Shown here: in pieces, positions 20,540 through 33,900 of the stretch | Numbering within the stretch: position 1 is the first letter of the stretch | How the letters are laid out: each line of letters begins with the position of its first letter | Source of the DNA: Pragia fontium DSM 5563 = ATCC 49100 | GTDB lineage: Bacteria; Pseudomonadota; Gammaproteobacteria; Enterobacterales; Enterobacteriaceae | Length of the DNA stretch: 64,000 nt | NCBI RefSeq assembly: GCF_900112475.1 | Contig: NZ_FOLW01000001.1 | Span: forward strand, 682,001 to 746,000 | Direction of reading: 5' to 3' | Position numbers and translations under genes: made by a program | Notes under the pieces: generated by a model | Told to the model about the DNA's origin: nothing | Databases searched by the model: none | Seen by the model: only the letters and a program-made list of their open reading frames with translations

Positions 20540-21217
20540 ATGTACCAGTTATATATTGCCAATAAAAATTACTCTTCATGGTCGCTTCGCCCCTGGATTT
20601 TACTCAGCCAGCTAGGTTTGCCTTTTGAGGAAATTATCGTTCCTTTTACCGACACCAACTGGGACAGCTTTCGCAGTTTCTCACCATCGGGAAAAGTACC
20701 TTGTCTGACCGACGGAGAGATTACCGTCTGGGATTCCCTCGCGATTGCCGAGTATCTGGCTGAAGATCACCCGGAAATTTGGCCTGAGTCACGAGAAGCC
20801 CGCACCTGGGCACGCTGCGCCAGTGCGGAGATGCATTCCGGTTTTAACGCTTTGCGCAATACCTGCCCAATGAACGTGGGGATACGCGTACGACCACATC
20901 AACATTCTGAGGCCCTGCTCAAAGACTTGGCTCGTTTGAGTGAATTGTGGGAGCAGGGTCTGAACCTGTTTGGCGGTCATTTCCTGGCGGGGAAAAAATT
21001 TACTGCGGTTGATGCATTCTTCGCGCCAGTAGCATTTCGTATTCAAAGTTACGATCTCCCGGTTTCCCCAGCGGCTAAGGCTTATACGGAAAGATTACTA
21101 AACCTGCAATCGATGATGGAATGGGAAGAGGAAGCCCTGAAAGAAGTTTGGCGTGAGGAAGAGCACGAACGAGAAACGCAGGAGGTCGGTATCATCCTTC
21201 AGGATCTGCGAGCTTAA
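20540..21217 (+). CDS. Glutathione S-transferase family protein
   Basis: A 225-residue cytoplasmic GST. The thioredoxin-like N-terminal domain opens MYQLYIANKNYSSWSLRPWI; the YSSWSLR segment replaces the catalytic Ser/Tyr loop of classic GSTs, and SGKVPCLTDG with WDSLAIAEYLAE forms the glutathione-binding cis-Pro and Asp-Ser sites. The helical C-terminal domain has AVDAFFAPVAFR. A clear AGGAG lies upstream of the ATG. This subgroup is widespread in proteobacteria, and the substrates are unknown. It converges on rlmB across a 12-base-pair hairpin. Confidence 0.88.
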   Translation: MYQLYIANKNYSSWSLRPWILLSQLGLPFEEIIVPFTDTNWDSFRSFSPSGKVPCLTDGEITVWDSLAIAEYLAEDHPEIWPESREARTWARCASAEMHSGFNALRNTCPMNVGIRVRPHQHSEALLKDLARLSELWEQGLNLFGGHFLAGKKFTAVDAFFAPVAFRIQSYDLPVSPAAKAYTERLLNLQSMMEWEEEALKEVWREEEHERETQEVGIILQDLRA

Positions 21218-21229
21218 AGACTAATAAAT

Positions 21230-21256
21230 ATCGGGCGGTTACGTTAACCGCCCGAT
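21230..21256. terminator. Hairpin between convergent GST gene and rlmB
   Basis: Twelve-base arms ATCGGGCGGTTA and TAACCGCCCGAT with loop CGT. Only scattered T or A follow, so it is a weak intrinsic terminator at best, but its place between convergent genes suits that role. Confidence 0.55.
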
Positions 21257-21277
21257 GTATGCCAAAACAACGCAACC

Positions 21278-22012
21278 TTACTCGCCGCGCTGTCTGACGA
21301 TCTCAAATAAACATACCCCGGTTGCTACCGACACGTTTAACGATGACACGCTTCCCGCCATCGGAATGCTAATCAGTTCATCACAGTGTTCACGGGTCAG
21401 GCGACGCATGCCTTCACCTTCAGCTCCCATCACTAAAGCTACCGGTCCGGTACACTTGGTTTGATACAGCGTATGATCTGCTTCACCGGCGGTTCCGACA
21501 ATCCAAATATTCTGCTCTTGCAGATAACGCAGAGTGCGAGCCAGATTGGTAACGCGAATTAATGGGATGGTCTCCGCCGCCCCACTGGCGACCTTCTTCG
21601 CGGTAGCATTCAACTGAGCGGAACGGTCACGCGGAACAATCACCGCATGAACTCCGGCAGCATCAGCACTGCGCAAACAAGCCCCCAAGTTATGAGGGTC
21701 GGTCACGCCATCCAGCACCAGCAGGAAGGGTTTATCCAAACCCTCCAGCAAATCTGGCAAATCGTTTTCCTGATACTGTCGCCCTTCTTTCACTCTGGCG
21801 ATAATGCCCTGATGCACCGCACCTTCAGCTTTATTATCCAACCATTGACGGTTAGCCACCTGAACAGAGATACCATGCTGTTCAATTTCCTGCACCAGCG
21901 GCAGTAAACGACGATCTTCACGACCTTTAAGAATAAATACTTCAATAAAGCGCTGTGGATCGCGCTCCAGTAATGACTTAACGGCGTGAATACCGTAAAT
22001 AATTTCGCTCAT
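21278..22012 (-). CDS. rlmB: 23S rRNA (guanosine-2'-O-)-methyltransferase RlmB
   Basis: A 244-residue SPOUT-family methyltransferase that methylates G2251 in the P-loop of 23S rRNA. The N-terminal substrate-binding domain (about residues 1-75) is followed by the knotted catalytic domain with the three SPOUT motifs: [20 protein letters not shown] (about 100-119), [15 protein letters not shown] (about 191-205) and [17 protein letters not shown] (about 214-230). It follows rnr on the minus strand behind an intrinsic terminator, so readthrough or its own promoter is needed. Confidence 0.97.
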   Translation of the reverse strand: MSEIIYGIHAVKSLLERDPQRFIEVFILKGREDRRLLPLVQEIEQHGISVQVANRQWLDNKAEGAVHQGIIARVKEGRQYQENDLPDLLEGLDKPFLLVLDGVTDPHNLGACLRSADAAGVHAVIVPRDRSAQLNATAKKVASGAAETIPLIRVTNLARTLRYLQEQNIWIVGTAGEADHTLYQTKCTGPVALVMGAEGEGMRRLTREHCDELISIPMAGSVSSLNVSVATGVCLFEIVRQRGE

Positions 22013-22039
22013 AACATTAGTTCTTCTAAAATCTATTAT

Positions 22040-22071
22040 AAAAAATCAGGGCGACACGCTAGGCCGCCCTG
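22040..22071 (-). terminator. Terminator after rnr
   Basis: On the minus strand, CAGGGCG and CGCCCTG arms with an 11-base loop are followed by ATTTTTTAT. It lies in the 78-base rnr-rlmB gap and may only partly block rlmB transcription. Confidence 0.75.
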
Positions 22072-22090
22072 TCATCACATTTCGAGCGTA

Positions 22091-24523
22091 TTAAAGCTCA
22101 GCGGCTTTTTTCGCCTTTTTGCTTTTTAATGCCGACGTTATCTTTTTGGTTTTGGCCGAAGGCTTTTTCGCCTTCGGTTTAGCCGCTTTAGCTGCCGGTT
22201 TACTGCTTCCTTTCTCTTCAGGCTTTGGCTTGCTTCTTCTCGGCTTTTTCACCTGCACCTTAGCATCGGCAGCATACCCATCGGCTTTCAATCTATCGCC
22301 TTTTTTGCCCCGATCTTTAGCGGTTTTACCTTCACCACGCGGACGGCGTTCACTGGACACCAACGCAAAGTCAATTTTACGTTCATCCAGATGAACCGCT
22401 TCAACCCGAATTTCAACTTTATCACCCAAACGGAAAGTCTGACCAGAGGACTCCCCGGTTAGCCGCTGCCCGACGTTATCAAAGCGATAGTAGTCGTTTT
22501 CCAGTGTGGAAACATGCACCAGACCATCAATATACAAATCATCTAAACGCACAAAGAAACCAAAGCCGGTGACGCTGGAAATGGTGCCGGTAAAGGCTTC
22601 TCCAACGTGATCCTGCATAAAGTCACACTTCAGCCAATCCGCAACGTCGCGAGTAGCTTCATCAGCCCGACGCTCAGTCATTGAACAGTGCTCACCCAGC
22701 TGTAACATTTCTTCGGTTGAATAGTGCCAGCCGCCGCTAGATGTTGAACCACCTTTTTTACCCGCCAGCAAAAACTTGATTGCCCGATGCAGAGAAAGGT
22801 CAGGATAGCGACGAATCGGTGAAGTAAAGTGAGCATAGGCATCTAATGCCAAACCAAAGTGACCGTGGTTTTCCGGGTCATATACCGCCTGCTTCATTGA
22901 GCGTAGCAGCATGGTTTGCAACATTTCACGATCCGGGCGATCCGCTACCGCATCCATCAACTTAGCGTAATCTTTCGGTGCCGGTTCTAATCCCCCCCCC
23001 AAGCTTAATCCCAGTTCAGCAAGAACACTGCGCAACGAGGCCAGGTTATCGCCTTTCGGACGATCGTGGATACGGAACAACGCAGGCTCTTCCGCTTTTT
23101 CCACAAATCGAGCCGCCGAAATATTCGCCAGAATCATACATTCTTCAATGATCTTATGAGCATCATTACGTACCAGCGATTCAATACGCTCAATGCGGCG
23201 CTCGGCATTAAAGATAAACTTCGGCTCATCGGTCTCAAAAGAGATGCCGCCACGTTGCTCACGAGATTTATCCAACGCGCCATATAAGGCGTGTAGCTCT
23301 TCAAGCATCGGCACCAATGGCTGATAGTGCTCGCGTAGCTCTGCATCCCCGTCCAGAATATGCGCAACTTTGGTGTAAGTCAGACGAGCATGGGAATTCA
23401 TAACCGCTTCGTAGAATTCAAAAGACGTTAGTTTGCCGGTTTTAGACACCGTCATTTCGCAAACCATACACAAGCGATCGACCTGAGGATTCAACGAACA
23501 CAGACCGTTGGATAACACCTCCGGTAGCATTGGAATAACCTGAGAAGGGAAATAAACCGAGTTACCCCGACTACGCGCTTCGGCATCCAGAGACGTTCCC
23601 GGACGGACATAGTAGCTAACGTCAGCAATGGCTACCCATAAACGCCAGCCGCCTCCGCTCTTCTTCTCACAACAAACTGCATCGTCAAAGTCGCGAGCAT
23701 CTTCACCATCAATGGTGACCAAAGGTAAATCTCGCAGGTCTACACGACCCTTTTTCGCTTTTTCCGGCACTTCTTCTTTCAGACCGTTGACTTCATTCAG
23801 TACGGCATCAGGCCAAACATAAGGGATTTCATGAGTACGCAAGGCGATATCCACCGCCATTGACGTTCCCATATTATCGCCCAACACTTCGATGATTTTA
23901 CCGATAGCCTTAGTACGACGGGTAGGACGCTGAGTTAACTCAACCACCACCACATACCCCATACGGGCACCCATAATACTTTCTGGTGGAATCAAAATAT
24001 CAAAGTTCAGACGACTATCGTCCGGCACCACAAAGCCAATACCGGCATCGGTAAAGTAACGGCCAACAATATGGCTATTTTTAGGCACTAAAACTCGGAC
24101 GATACGCGCCTCACGGCGACCTTTACGATCTTCTTCCATCGGTTGGGCTAAGACCACATCGCCATGAATCGCTAACTTCATCTGCTCAGGAGAAAGATAT
24201 AAATCATCTTTTTTACCTTCAACCCGCAGGAATCCATAACCATCACGGTGCCCAATCACCGTACCTTTAACCATATCCAGGCGTTCAGGTAGGGCATAGC
24301 ATTGACGGCGGGTAAACACCAACTGACCGTCACGCTCCATCGCTCTCAAACGGCGACGTAGCGCCTCTTGTTGTTCTTCGCTTTCCAGTTCCAGCGCGGT
24401 TACCAGCTCATCACGGCTAGCAGGAGTTTGTCGTTTAGACAATAAATCCAAAATATATTCACGGCTGGGAATGGGGTCCCCGTATTTTTCAGCCTCACGG
24501 GCCAAGAAAGGATCTTTTGACAT
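22091..24523 (-). CDS. rnr: Ribonuclease R
   Basis: An 810-residue 3'-5' exoribonuclease that unwinds and degrades structured RNA and acts in rRNA quality control and with tmRNA. Domain order: N-terminal helix-turn-helix (about residues 20-85), two cold-shock OB folds (about 85-240), the RNB catalytic domain (about 260-590, with [19 protein letters not shown] carrying the metal-binding aspartates), S1 domain (about 645-725) and a Lys-rich basic tail. Its ATG overlaps the nsrR stop by one base (TAATG), so the two are coupled. A run of nine G in the coding strand (22,992-23,000) is a likely slippage site; the frame is intact. Confidence 0.98.
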   Translation of the reverse strand: MSKDPFLAREAEKYGDPIPSREYILDLLSKRQTPASRDELVTALELESEEQQEALRRRLRAMERDGQLVFTRRQCYALPERLDMVKGTVIGHRDGYGFLRVEGKKDDLYLSPEQMKLAIHGDVVLAQPMEEDRKGRREARIVRVLVPKNSHIVGRYFTDAGIGFVVPDDSRLNFDILIPPESIMGARMGYVVVVELTQRPTRRTKAIGKIIEVLGDNMGTSMAVDIALRTHEIPYVWPDAVLNEVNGLKEEVPEKAKKGRVDLRDLPLVTIDGEDARDFDDAVCCEKKSGGGWRLWVAIADVSYYVRPGTSLDAEARSRGNSVYFPSQVIPMLPEVLSNGLCSLNPQVDRLCMVCEMTVSKTGKLTSFEFYEAVMNSHARLTYTKVAHILDGDAELREHYQPLVPMLEELHALYGALDKSREQRGGISFETDEPKFIFNAERRIERIESLVRNDAHKIIEECMILANISAARFVEKAEEPALFRIHDRPKGDNLASLRSVLAELGLSLGGGLEPAPKDYAKLMDAVADRPDREMLQTMLLRSMKQAVYDPENHGHFGLALDAYAHFTSPIRRYPDLSLHRAIKFLLAGKKGGSTSSGGWHYSTEEMLQLGEHCSMTERRADEATRDVADWLKCDFMQDHVGEAFTGTISSVTGFGFFVRLDDLYIDGLVHVSTLENDYYRFDNVGQRLTGESSGQTFRLGDKVEIRVEAVHLDERKIDFALVSSERRPRGEGKTAKDRGKKGDRLKADGYAADAKVQVKKPRRSKPKPEEKGSSKPAAKAAKPKAKKPSAKTKKITSALKSKKAKKAAEL

Positions 24524-24984
24524 TAGTTATCCTTATTTTTATTTGTCGATATCGCAGGATGCGCCATAAATAGCAGTTCCTGGAGATCACTGTTATCAAC
24601 GATCATATCGGCAAGAGTGTAATTATCTAATTCTTTTAAAAAAACGTTAATTGCGCTATCCAGCACTAATTTTAGTCGACAAGCGGGAGTAATGTGACAA
24701 AATTCAGAATTACAGTTCACTAAAGCCAGCGGTTCAATAGCTCGAACAACATCACCAATTTTAATGTCTACCGCAGGCTTACCTAAGCGAATACCACCAT
24801 TCTTACCGCGAACAGCATCCACAAAACCAATCCGGCTGAGTTGATTAATTATTTTCACCATATGATTACGGGAAACGCCATAAACGTTGGTGACTTCAGA
24901 GATGCTAGTCAGCTCACCCTTAGGCAGTGAGGCCATATAGATTAAAGCCCGTAGACCATAATCGGTAAAACTGGTTAATTGCAC
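24523..24984 (-). CDS. nsrR: Nitric-oxide-sensing repressor NsrR
   Basis: A 153-residue Rrf2-family repressor with an iron-sulfur cluster that is destroyed by NO, which releases target promoters such as ytfE and hmp. The winged helix-turn-helix (about residues 1-75, with [19 protein letters not shown]) is followed by the three cluster cysteines C91, C96 and C102 in [17 protein letters not shown], at the same positions as in E. coli. GTG 24984 follows AAAGGGG six bases upstream. First gene of nsrR-rnr, as in E. coli. Confidence 0.97.
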   Translation of the reverse strand: MQLTSFTDYGLRALIYMASLPKGELTSISEVTNVYGVSRNHMVKIINQLSRIGFVDAVRGKNGGIRLGKPAVDIKIGDVVRAIEPLALVNCNSEFCHITPACRLKLVLDSAINVFLKELDNYTLADMIVDNSDLQELLFMAHPAISTNKNKDN

Positions 24985-25413
24985 AAATACCCCTTTGCTA
25001 AAATCCTATTCAGAGCCGCGTTAACTTGACAATAATTACATTTTTGAAAATAAAATCCATTATTAACAATAAATTATAACGTTACGGCCGTTCGAGCTCA
25101 CGCACCCCACCACATATTCTGCGGTCAGAATAACAAACCTACCCACTGCACGCTCGAAAATTATCCGGATAGCGACCTTTTTAGCGAAATAACTGAATAA
25201 AACTGATGTGTTAATTATAAACGATTGGCGCCAAAAGCTAATAATTTTCAGAGCGCTAAAACAGAAAAACGCTCAACAAAATCGAGGAAGGTCAATGACA
25301 AACACCAGCGGTCAGAAATAGGAACAACATTGATATTCTGGGAAGCTGAATGGGGATTTAGGGGAAGTGTGCTTTCAGCACAACATTCCCCTCTAACACT
25401 TTACAATACCAAA
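24985..25413. other. 429-base gap between nsrR and yagU
   Basis: The right end of the nsrR promoter lies at its left side. An imperfect hairpin (AGGGGAA ... TTCCCCT, about 25,360-25,392) lies downstream of yagU but lacks a T-run on the minus strand. A 69-codon frame at 25,225-25,434 has no family resemblance and no good ribosome site, so I left it out. Nothing else is recognisable. Confidence 0.5.
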
Positions 25414-25977
25414 TTAACGATAAGGTGCAGTTAATGGCACTTCAGCATCTGGCTCATGCGTTATTCTGTTACGTAAATCCCGGCGAATAATTTCTATCGA
25501 CCAGAACCAAACGATATGGCCAAAAATTTCAGAAATATATTCATCAAGAGGTAACATTGTTAGCGGAGGTGTTAATCCAAGCAGTGGGAAGCTGATTCCG
25601 TGAACAACAACCGTGGCAATAATACCGGCCATAACGCCTTGCCATAATTTAACTTTTGGAAAGCGCTCAGCCACAACACAGTAACCAATAGCAAAAACCA
25701 CAGAAAATATGACATGAGTCACCATCACTGGGTTAATAATATGTTCTGAGAATGTATATACTGTCGCAGTTGGATCTATACCTAAATAATCACGTAAAAA
25801 TAGATAAGGGGGATTAAATTCTGCGCGACCATCCAAAATAGTACGTGGTGGTAATGGTACTTCCGCCCCCCATTTTACAAAGCCGGATACAACACCAGAA
25901 ATAATGCCAATCAAAAACGCCAATCCATATCGACGACGGGATGGTTCCGTTTGAACGAACAATCCTTTAAATATCAT
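25414..25977 (-). CDS. yagU: YagU family inner membrane protein
   Basis: A 187-residue DUF1440 membrane protein that follows E. coli YagU closely: [50 protein letters not shown], and the C-terminal [20 protein letters not shown] plus [10 protein letters not shown]. YagU contributes to acid resistance in E. coli; the mechanism is unknown. About four hydrophobic helices. It is about 17 residues shorter than the E. coli protein, the loss being in the loop after VPLPPR. In E. coli yagU lies elsewhere on the chromosome, so its place between nsrR and purA is lineage-specific. Confidence 0.92.
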   Translation of the reverse strand: MIFKGLFVQTEPSRRRYGLAFLIGIISGVVSGFVKWGAEVPLPPRTILDGRAEFNPPYLFLRDYLGIDPTATVYTFSEHIINPVMVTHVIFSVVFAIGYCVVAERFPKVKLWQGVMAGIIATVVVHGISFPLLGLTPPLTMLPLDEYISEIFGHIVWFWSIEIIRRDLRNRITHEPDAEVPLTAPYR

Positions 25978-26372
25978 TTTATTACCTTAAAGAATAGTTA
26001 CATTATAAAATGTAATATCCAATGATAAAGATTAAAATTGCAAAATAACTCAATAAAAACTGAGCAACTATTGCACCCCCCATAATACATATTAAAAATT
26101 CAGAACTGATAAATCTGTAATTATGGGTAACGTATTAATAAATTATAATCTGGTTAAGTGTCAAATAATAAATCTAGCATCCTAATTAAATCTACATTGC
26201 TAATTCAATCTCAATATTAGTCAAAAACGTTAATAAAACAAACTCTGTATACATTGCTAAATATATTGCCAACTTGTTAATAGAGATAAAAATCAAACTC
26301 AGATAACGTAATAACCAATAAAGAGGAATAATCCTGAGGAGTAAAAGAAGGGTAAAAAAACAAACATAACAC
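25978..26372. other. A+T-rich gap upstream of yagU
   Basis: About 400 bases of strongly A+T-rich DNA between the yagU start and the purA terminator. It must contain the yagU promoter. I see no gene, repeat or named site. Confidence 0.6.
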
Positions 26373-26408
26373 TAAAAAAATACCAGTCAGACTAAACTGA
26401 CTGGTATT
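26373..26408 (-). terminator. Terminator of purA
   Basis: Read on the minus strand, AATACCAGTCAG and CTGACTGGTATT arms with a six-base loop are followed by seven T. It lies 43 bases after the purA stop. Confidence 0.9.
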
Positions 26409-26450
26409 CGATTATCTAACGTCTTTTATAACGATAAATAACAATCGTTA

Positions 26451-27782
<1,332 letters not shown>

Positions 27783-27941
27783 CTACCATTACATTTTTTT
27801 ACTTTCAGTACTTTTTAACACAGTTTTCTCAAATCAGACCAGTGCCTCCTTTTTTATTGCTTAAAAAAGTTAGGTTTTCTTGTTTTTGCTCAAGGAATTG
27901 TTCAGCCTACTGCTACGATTTATCAATATTTTTGATGTCAA

Positions 27942-27972
27942 TAAATACGGGCATCCTAAGATGCCCGTATTG
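27942..27972 (-). terminator. Terminator of the autotransporter gene
   Basis: Arms AATACGGGCAT and ATGCCCGTATT with a six-base loop; on the minus strand TTTATT follows. It lies 23 bases after the stop codon. Confidence 0.75.
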
Positions 27973-27994
27973 ACTTCATCTTATTGTTCTCAGT

Positions 27995-30900
27995 TTAGAA
28001 GCGATATTTTACCCCTAACACAACTGAGGTATCACTATAGCTATCATCACCTAGCTGATGCCCAACGTTAGCCCAGAGATTCAGTCTGTCATTCAAACGA
28101 CCTTCAGCCCCTAGCTTCACCTCATACAGATTACGACTACCTGACTGTTGCACCGAAGTACCGTCCATAACGACACTGGTAAGCTCACTGTTGTGTAGCC
28201 AGTTCACCTCCGCGTAAGTGGTAAACAGTTTTCGGTTTCGATCTTGGTCGCTAAAGCCATCACGTGAAACTTTCAGTCCAAGGCGGGTTTGGATATTATC
28301 ATCGCCATTAACCCGTACGCGAATACCATTGGCTTCCGTATGATCGTCCGCTTTCAAACCACTCCAGATTATCTGAGCCTGAGGCGTGATAAATACATCC
28401 CCACTAACCCCTTGATAAGCGGGATAACGATAGCCGGTTTCTACCGAGGCGCTAAAGCCATCGATATCATAACGTTCTGTCGATAACTGCTCACCATTCA
28501 CTTTACCATTCAGCCAGTTGTACTGAGCCCAGCTATCAAGGTATGCCCCATTAAGGGTTTGAGCATCCTGATACCACGTAGCATAAAGACCGGTGCTGTA
28601 TCCATCGATCTCACCTTTAGACGAATAACCACTGCGTGCATCCGTATGGTTGCTGGCTCTACCATAGCCCAGCATAACGCCCACGCCCAAACGATCGGTC
28701 TCTGCTAGTCGAGTAGCAAATATTTCACCACCGCCCTGTACCACATAACGATTGCTGGTAGTCTTCAATTGACCAGAAGCATCATGGAACTGAGTATGTG
28801 CCCCAACCTGGCGTAGCCACATACTCGAGTTTTCAGCTCGACCTTCGCGATCCGCCAGTCGCAGATTAAACAATGTACTGGCAATGGCCATATTTGAAAT
28901 ATAGCTACCGGCCTCAGGACGATATACCGGTGTGTTATCTTCTGGCTTAGGTTTATTGCCACCTTCCTCTTCGCCGGGAAGCGGTGAAGTAGGATGTGAT
29001 ACTGATCGCAGATACCAACTGCTCTCTGAGCCACTCGCATCCCCTTTAAACAGGAAATATTCATAAGCACCGGCAACGACCCTATTCATCAGACGAAATG
29101 TTCCACCTGAAACGCCGCCAATGCGGATAACTTCAATGCCCTTGGTGGTTTGCTGGCCCTGACCACCGGTATTGTTCACCACCACCCCAGTATGACCAGC
29201 AGTATCACCAGTCACCACCAGCTTATCGGTCACGGAGGCATCATCATTTAATCGAGTATTTAAAATTAATGTGCCATCACCTACGTAGTTGCCGTTAACT
29301 GTCAGCGTATTACCAATACGGTACCCCGCTAACTGAACAACCCCTTGGTTATTTAATGAACCAACACTCAAATTACTCGCATCAACGTCGTACCCTGCCA
29401 AAGCATTTAACGATGTCAAAATCCCCTGATTATCAACGGGCCCGTTAATCGTCCCAGTTCCCGCCAATGCCGCATTGCTCAGCACATTGACCTGTGAACT
29501 TGCGGATAATGCACCGGATGAACTGAGGCTATCGCCAATAATTAGGGTGCCAGATTCTACCGTTGTATTTCCGGTATACTGTAAATCATGATTGATAACC
29601 AGATTCCCCTGCCCCGACTTAATCAATCCTCCCTGTCCGGTCATAGGATTAATGAATTCCCAGTGGGTATTTGCGGTTAAGTGCGTCACTCCATCATTAA
29701 CAATTTCAGCAGAGCCTAACGCTGATGCTTTGGCGGCTCTTAATACCGCGTTAGATTCAACATTAAACTGGCCGCTGAAACCATTGCTATCTCCTGATAG
29801 CTGTAAGTCCGTATTATTACGTAATATCACCTGTCCGAGACCAGAAAGCGATTTAGTCAGGTCAGATGCCGACACCAGATTAATATCCAGAATATCCGAT
29901 GCACCATTTAAGGTAATCAGGCCAATACGCCCTAATCCAGCAACATCATTAATCAATAAAGAGGAACTATCGGTTAAGGAGACGTTCCCGCTATAACCAT
30001 TATTTGCTCCGTTAACCGTCAGCGCGCTGCCCTTTAACGCTAAGCCACCGCCACCGAATAAGGTATCAGCTTCAATCAAACCTCCATCCGTGATACCGAG
30101 GGTGCGCTGACTATCACTAATTGTCAGTAGACCACCGTCGGCGATAGTTAACCGTGAACCAATAGCAGCATTCAACGCACCTATAGTTTGGCTATATTCA
30201 CCGGTATTAACGCTGGCCGCATTTTCAATGCTCAGGATATCGGTCTTACCCAATGCGTTATTGTTCGCCAGCAGCAGAGTTCCCGAACGTACCGTGGTAC
30301 TTCCGGTATAATCATTCCCCCCATTAGATAACGAAACGGTCTGATTACCGGCCTCAATCGCCAGATCGCCATCACCGGTCAGCTTGGCTCGTAAATCTGC
30401 TGCCAATCCTGTTGCCCCAGCGTTAGGTGTAAGTATTAAAGCATCACTGCCTGTACCAAGGAGCGCTAACTCTTTTAGGCCATAACCAATATATAAACCA
30501 TCGCTGTCTACGCCATTAGAACTGGTTAATAATTGATAATCGTAAGTGCCTTCAGCAACCACCACGCCATTCTGATTAATATCAAACAGTTGCGCGTCAC
30601 TGATCACGTTGCCGTTTTCATCCTGCAAAACCAACTGTCCGCCGGTACCAATTACGCTACCCGCTGCCGTGACCAGATTAACTAAAGCCATCTCATCATC
30701 TTGTTCCATCAGATTGTTATGAGTATTCACTGAGGGAACATGATTAATCACGCTGGTTGGCATCGTTACCTGTACCACTCCAGCCCTGCGAACATCCAAG
30801 GTTCCGGAGGTTTCTATACGGTTATCGCTAACCTTATCGCCCGGCGCAATGGTGCCGAAAACCAACTTGCCGCCGTTAAACGTGAACCCACCGATATTCT

Positions 30901-33900
30901 GAATACCACTACCTACCGTCGTTATATTGCCAAGGTCTGACTGTAGCGTGGCTTGGGTTAGCCCCAAGGTATTAAGTGATGACAGGTCAAAACTGCTGGT
31001 ACCAAGCCGTAAAATTCCGCTAAAGCCTGAACCCACAGTTCCATCCAGAGAAAATGCGGATGTTGTTGAATCCAATTCGGCAGACAGCATGCCACCACCG
31101 GTTAATGTTGGCTTAAAAATGAAATCTCCCGCCAACGAGGGATGAATAGCCAGTTCACTGTCAGTTTCAATATCAACGGTGCCAACATCGTCTCCATTAT
31201 CAGTCAACACTAACGCTTCGCTAATGGTTACCCGTGACTGATTCTTTAACTTCATCGCCTCAATATTTTTTATTGCGGCGGTTGATGCGACAGTATGCGC
31301 CGCACCATCAAAGATCAATTCATCACGACCTGCACCAATCCCCCCATCCAGCAGATCAAATAGTGCCCCGCCTTCTTTGATAATAAAGGTGTTATTCCCA
31401 CTACCGGCTTCTACATGCTTAACCTGAGCACTGCCTTCCAACATAATGAAGTTATTACCATCGCCCAGTGATACTTTCCCATCCAGGGAACTACCATTAC
31501 GGAGCAATAATTGATTATCACCGCCGTTCAACGCCACGGCACCACGAATTTCAGCCCCGGTGTCATTGGTGACAATGGTATTCACCGCATCTTGAAACGC
31601 CATAACCAATGCCGTATTAGAACTGGCAAAGATTTTTCCTTGATTAGTAAAAGCACTAACCTTGCCAGCATCCACCACTGGCTGATTCAGAGAGTTTGAT
31701 ATCAAATTTCCACTCTGAATCACTTCTTTCGCGGCATTCTTAACCACCAATGCCACGCCACCATCGGCCTGTACCACATTTACGCTGGCACCGGTTTTAA
31801 CCGTAAAGTTATCTTCGGCATTAACCAGAACCCCCGTTCCACCAGTACCCTTAAGATTAATCACTAAGTTGGCCGAGTCGGATAAATCTAAATCGCCAGT
31901 AATATTACCTCCGGCAGCATCATGAAATGCCAATCCGGTTCCACTACCGCTGATATTGATCGTTCCACTGTTGGTTTGGGCTAAAGAAGCCGCTGTTCTG
32001 ACCGCGATACCATCCGCAACGTTGATAGTGGTGTCTTTTAGCTGAATACCGCTAATCTCTGCTTGGTTTTCAATGCCATAACCGGTAGCTCCAGCCGCAT
32101 TAACGTTGATAACTGCACCGTCAACGATTAGCCCTTTTGCGCCGCTGGCTAATAGCACGCCGTGGGCAGTACCCCGGCCTTCGATATTTCCTAAACCGTT
32201 ACCCGTCAGGTTTAGCGATGCTCCGTTACCGACTTTGATTGCCGCTTCCCCGCCTAAAGCAACAATATTCCCCCCCACGTTGCTGACTCTTGAGTCCTGA
32301 CCCTCAACGTGAATAGCAACACCATCAACGGAAATATTGCCGGAGTTCTCCGCAACAGATCCGGTTTCAACACGAATACCGGTGGTCTTTTCACCGGTAA
32401 AATTGATATTGCCGGAATTATGTAACAAGGCAGTATTTCTGCTGATATAGCCAGTCACGTTATTGAGTGAGGAGTTTAAGTCAGCACCTGCAACTAAAAT
32501 TGTGCCGCTGCCAAAAGCAGAATCACCCGCACTGAGTGCAGAATTTGCCAATAAACCGGCAACCTTATCACCGACCATCGCGCCAGACAGATCATACTTC
32601 TGACCATCGGCAACCCCGGCAATAGCGCCAACGCCAGTAAGATTGATAATAGTACCTGGCTCAATTTTACCCTGAGCCCCACCGGCAACCAGAATGCCAG
32701 TAGCCCCCAAACCTGATAGGTTTAGCGTCATTTTACCGGAGTTGAAGGCTGAAACATCAATACCTGAGCTGGTGTTGGTAAAACCAGATACGTGTACTGC
32801 AGTAGAATTTTTGCCTGAAGCAGTAAGTATCGAGTGAGCTTCAATATCTCGGATAAAGTCAGCGCCATCCTCCATACGGAACAGGGTTGAATTCTCGGTA
32901 GAGACATTCATTGCGCCTGTACCGTTATTATTCAGGCTGGCATCAGCACCATAAATCAGGAAGCCAATATGACCTTTACCGGAGCTAAATCTAATTTGCC
33001 CATTCCCCTCAATGGCAATGCTGCCACCAGAACGCGCATGGGCAGCAATACCACCATTACCCGATAAATTTATGGTGCCACTTAACGTTACCTTGCTACC
33101 CGCATCCTGAGACCAAATACCGTAATTACGTAATCCGGATGGGCTCATTTCCCCGGAAACATAAATCATACCGCTGGACGAAGCTAGCCCCCCGCTCATA
33201 GTCTGAATACCCACGCCATTAATGCCCAGCACACGTATAATACCTTCATTATTGACGACAGAATTAGCATCCGAACTGAGACTCAATATTCCATAATTAA
33301 CGTCTGGTGACTGACTGTAATGACCATTAATATCAATAGTGCCTTCGTTAACGACATTCATGTATCCAGCATGACCAGCAAATATCGCCACTCCGTTTTG
33401 CACCAGATCGCCAATAATCAGCGAACCTTCATTTCTAACCGTAGCGCCGGCGCCAGCAGAGATTAATCGACCACCATTGGGCTGTTCAACATCAGCGCCA
33501 CCACGGTTGATGGGTGCTGATGTTAAATCGGCACTTTGTCCACGGCCGAGATACATCACACCTCGAAGCTCATTAGTAAAAGCACTGCCGACACCATTGA
33601 CCACCACGCCAATTGGAATACCGGCGTTAATTTGGGTCGTCGTACCTACGTTATATGCGCCATTATTCGTCGCTGATGCCCCGGCATAAACAAAGAGCCC
33701 ATGGGAATTACCACCGCCTAATTTGTTATAGTTCCAGCCAGTTATATTGACTATCCCCGTATTTTCATAGGTTGAGCCTAAACCGGTTACCATATCGGTT
33801 CCCACTTCGGCCGCACTCCCCCCACTCGGCCGCCCCGCATAACGAACACCGTTATTTATCCCCGAACTGCCGCTCTCTATCCACATTCCAGCAGTGCTTT

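Noticed and set aside
25225-25434. 69-codon frame between nsrR and yagU
   Set aside because: No recognisable family, no ribosome site, and its end overlaps the end of yagU on the other strand.
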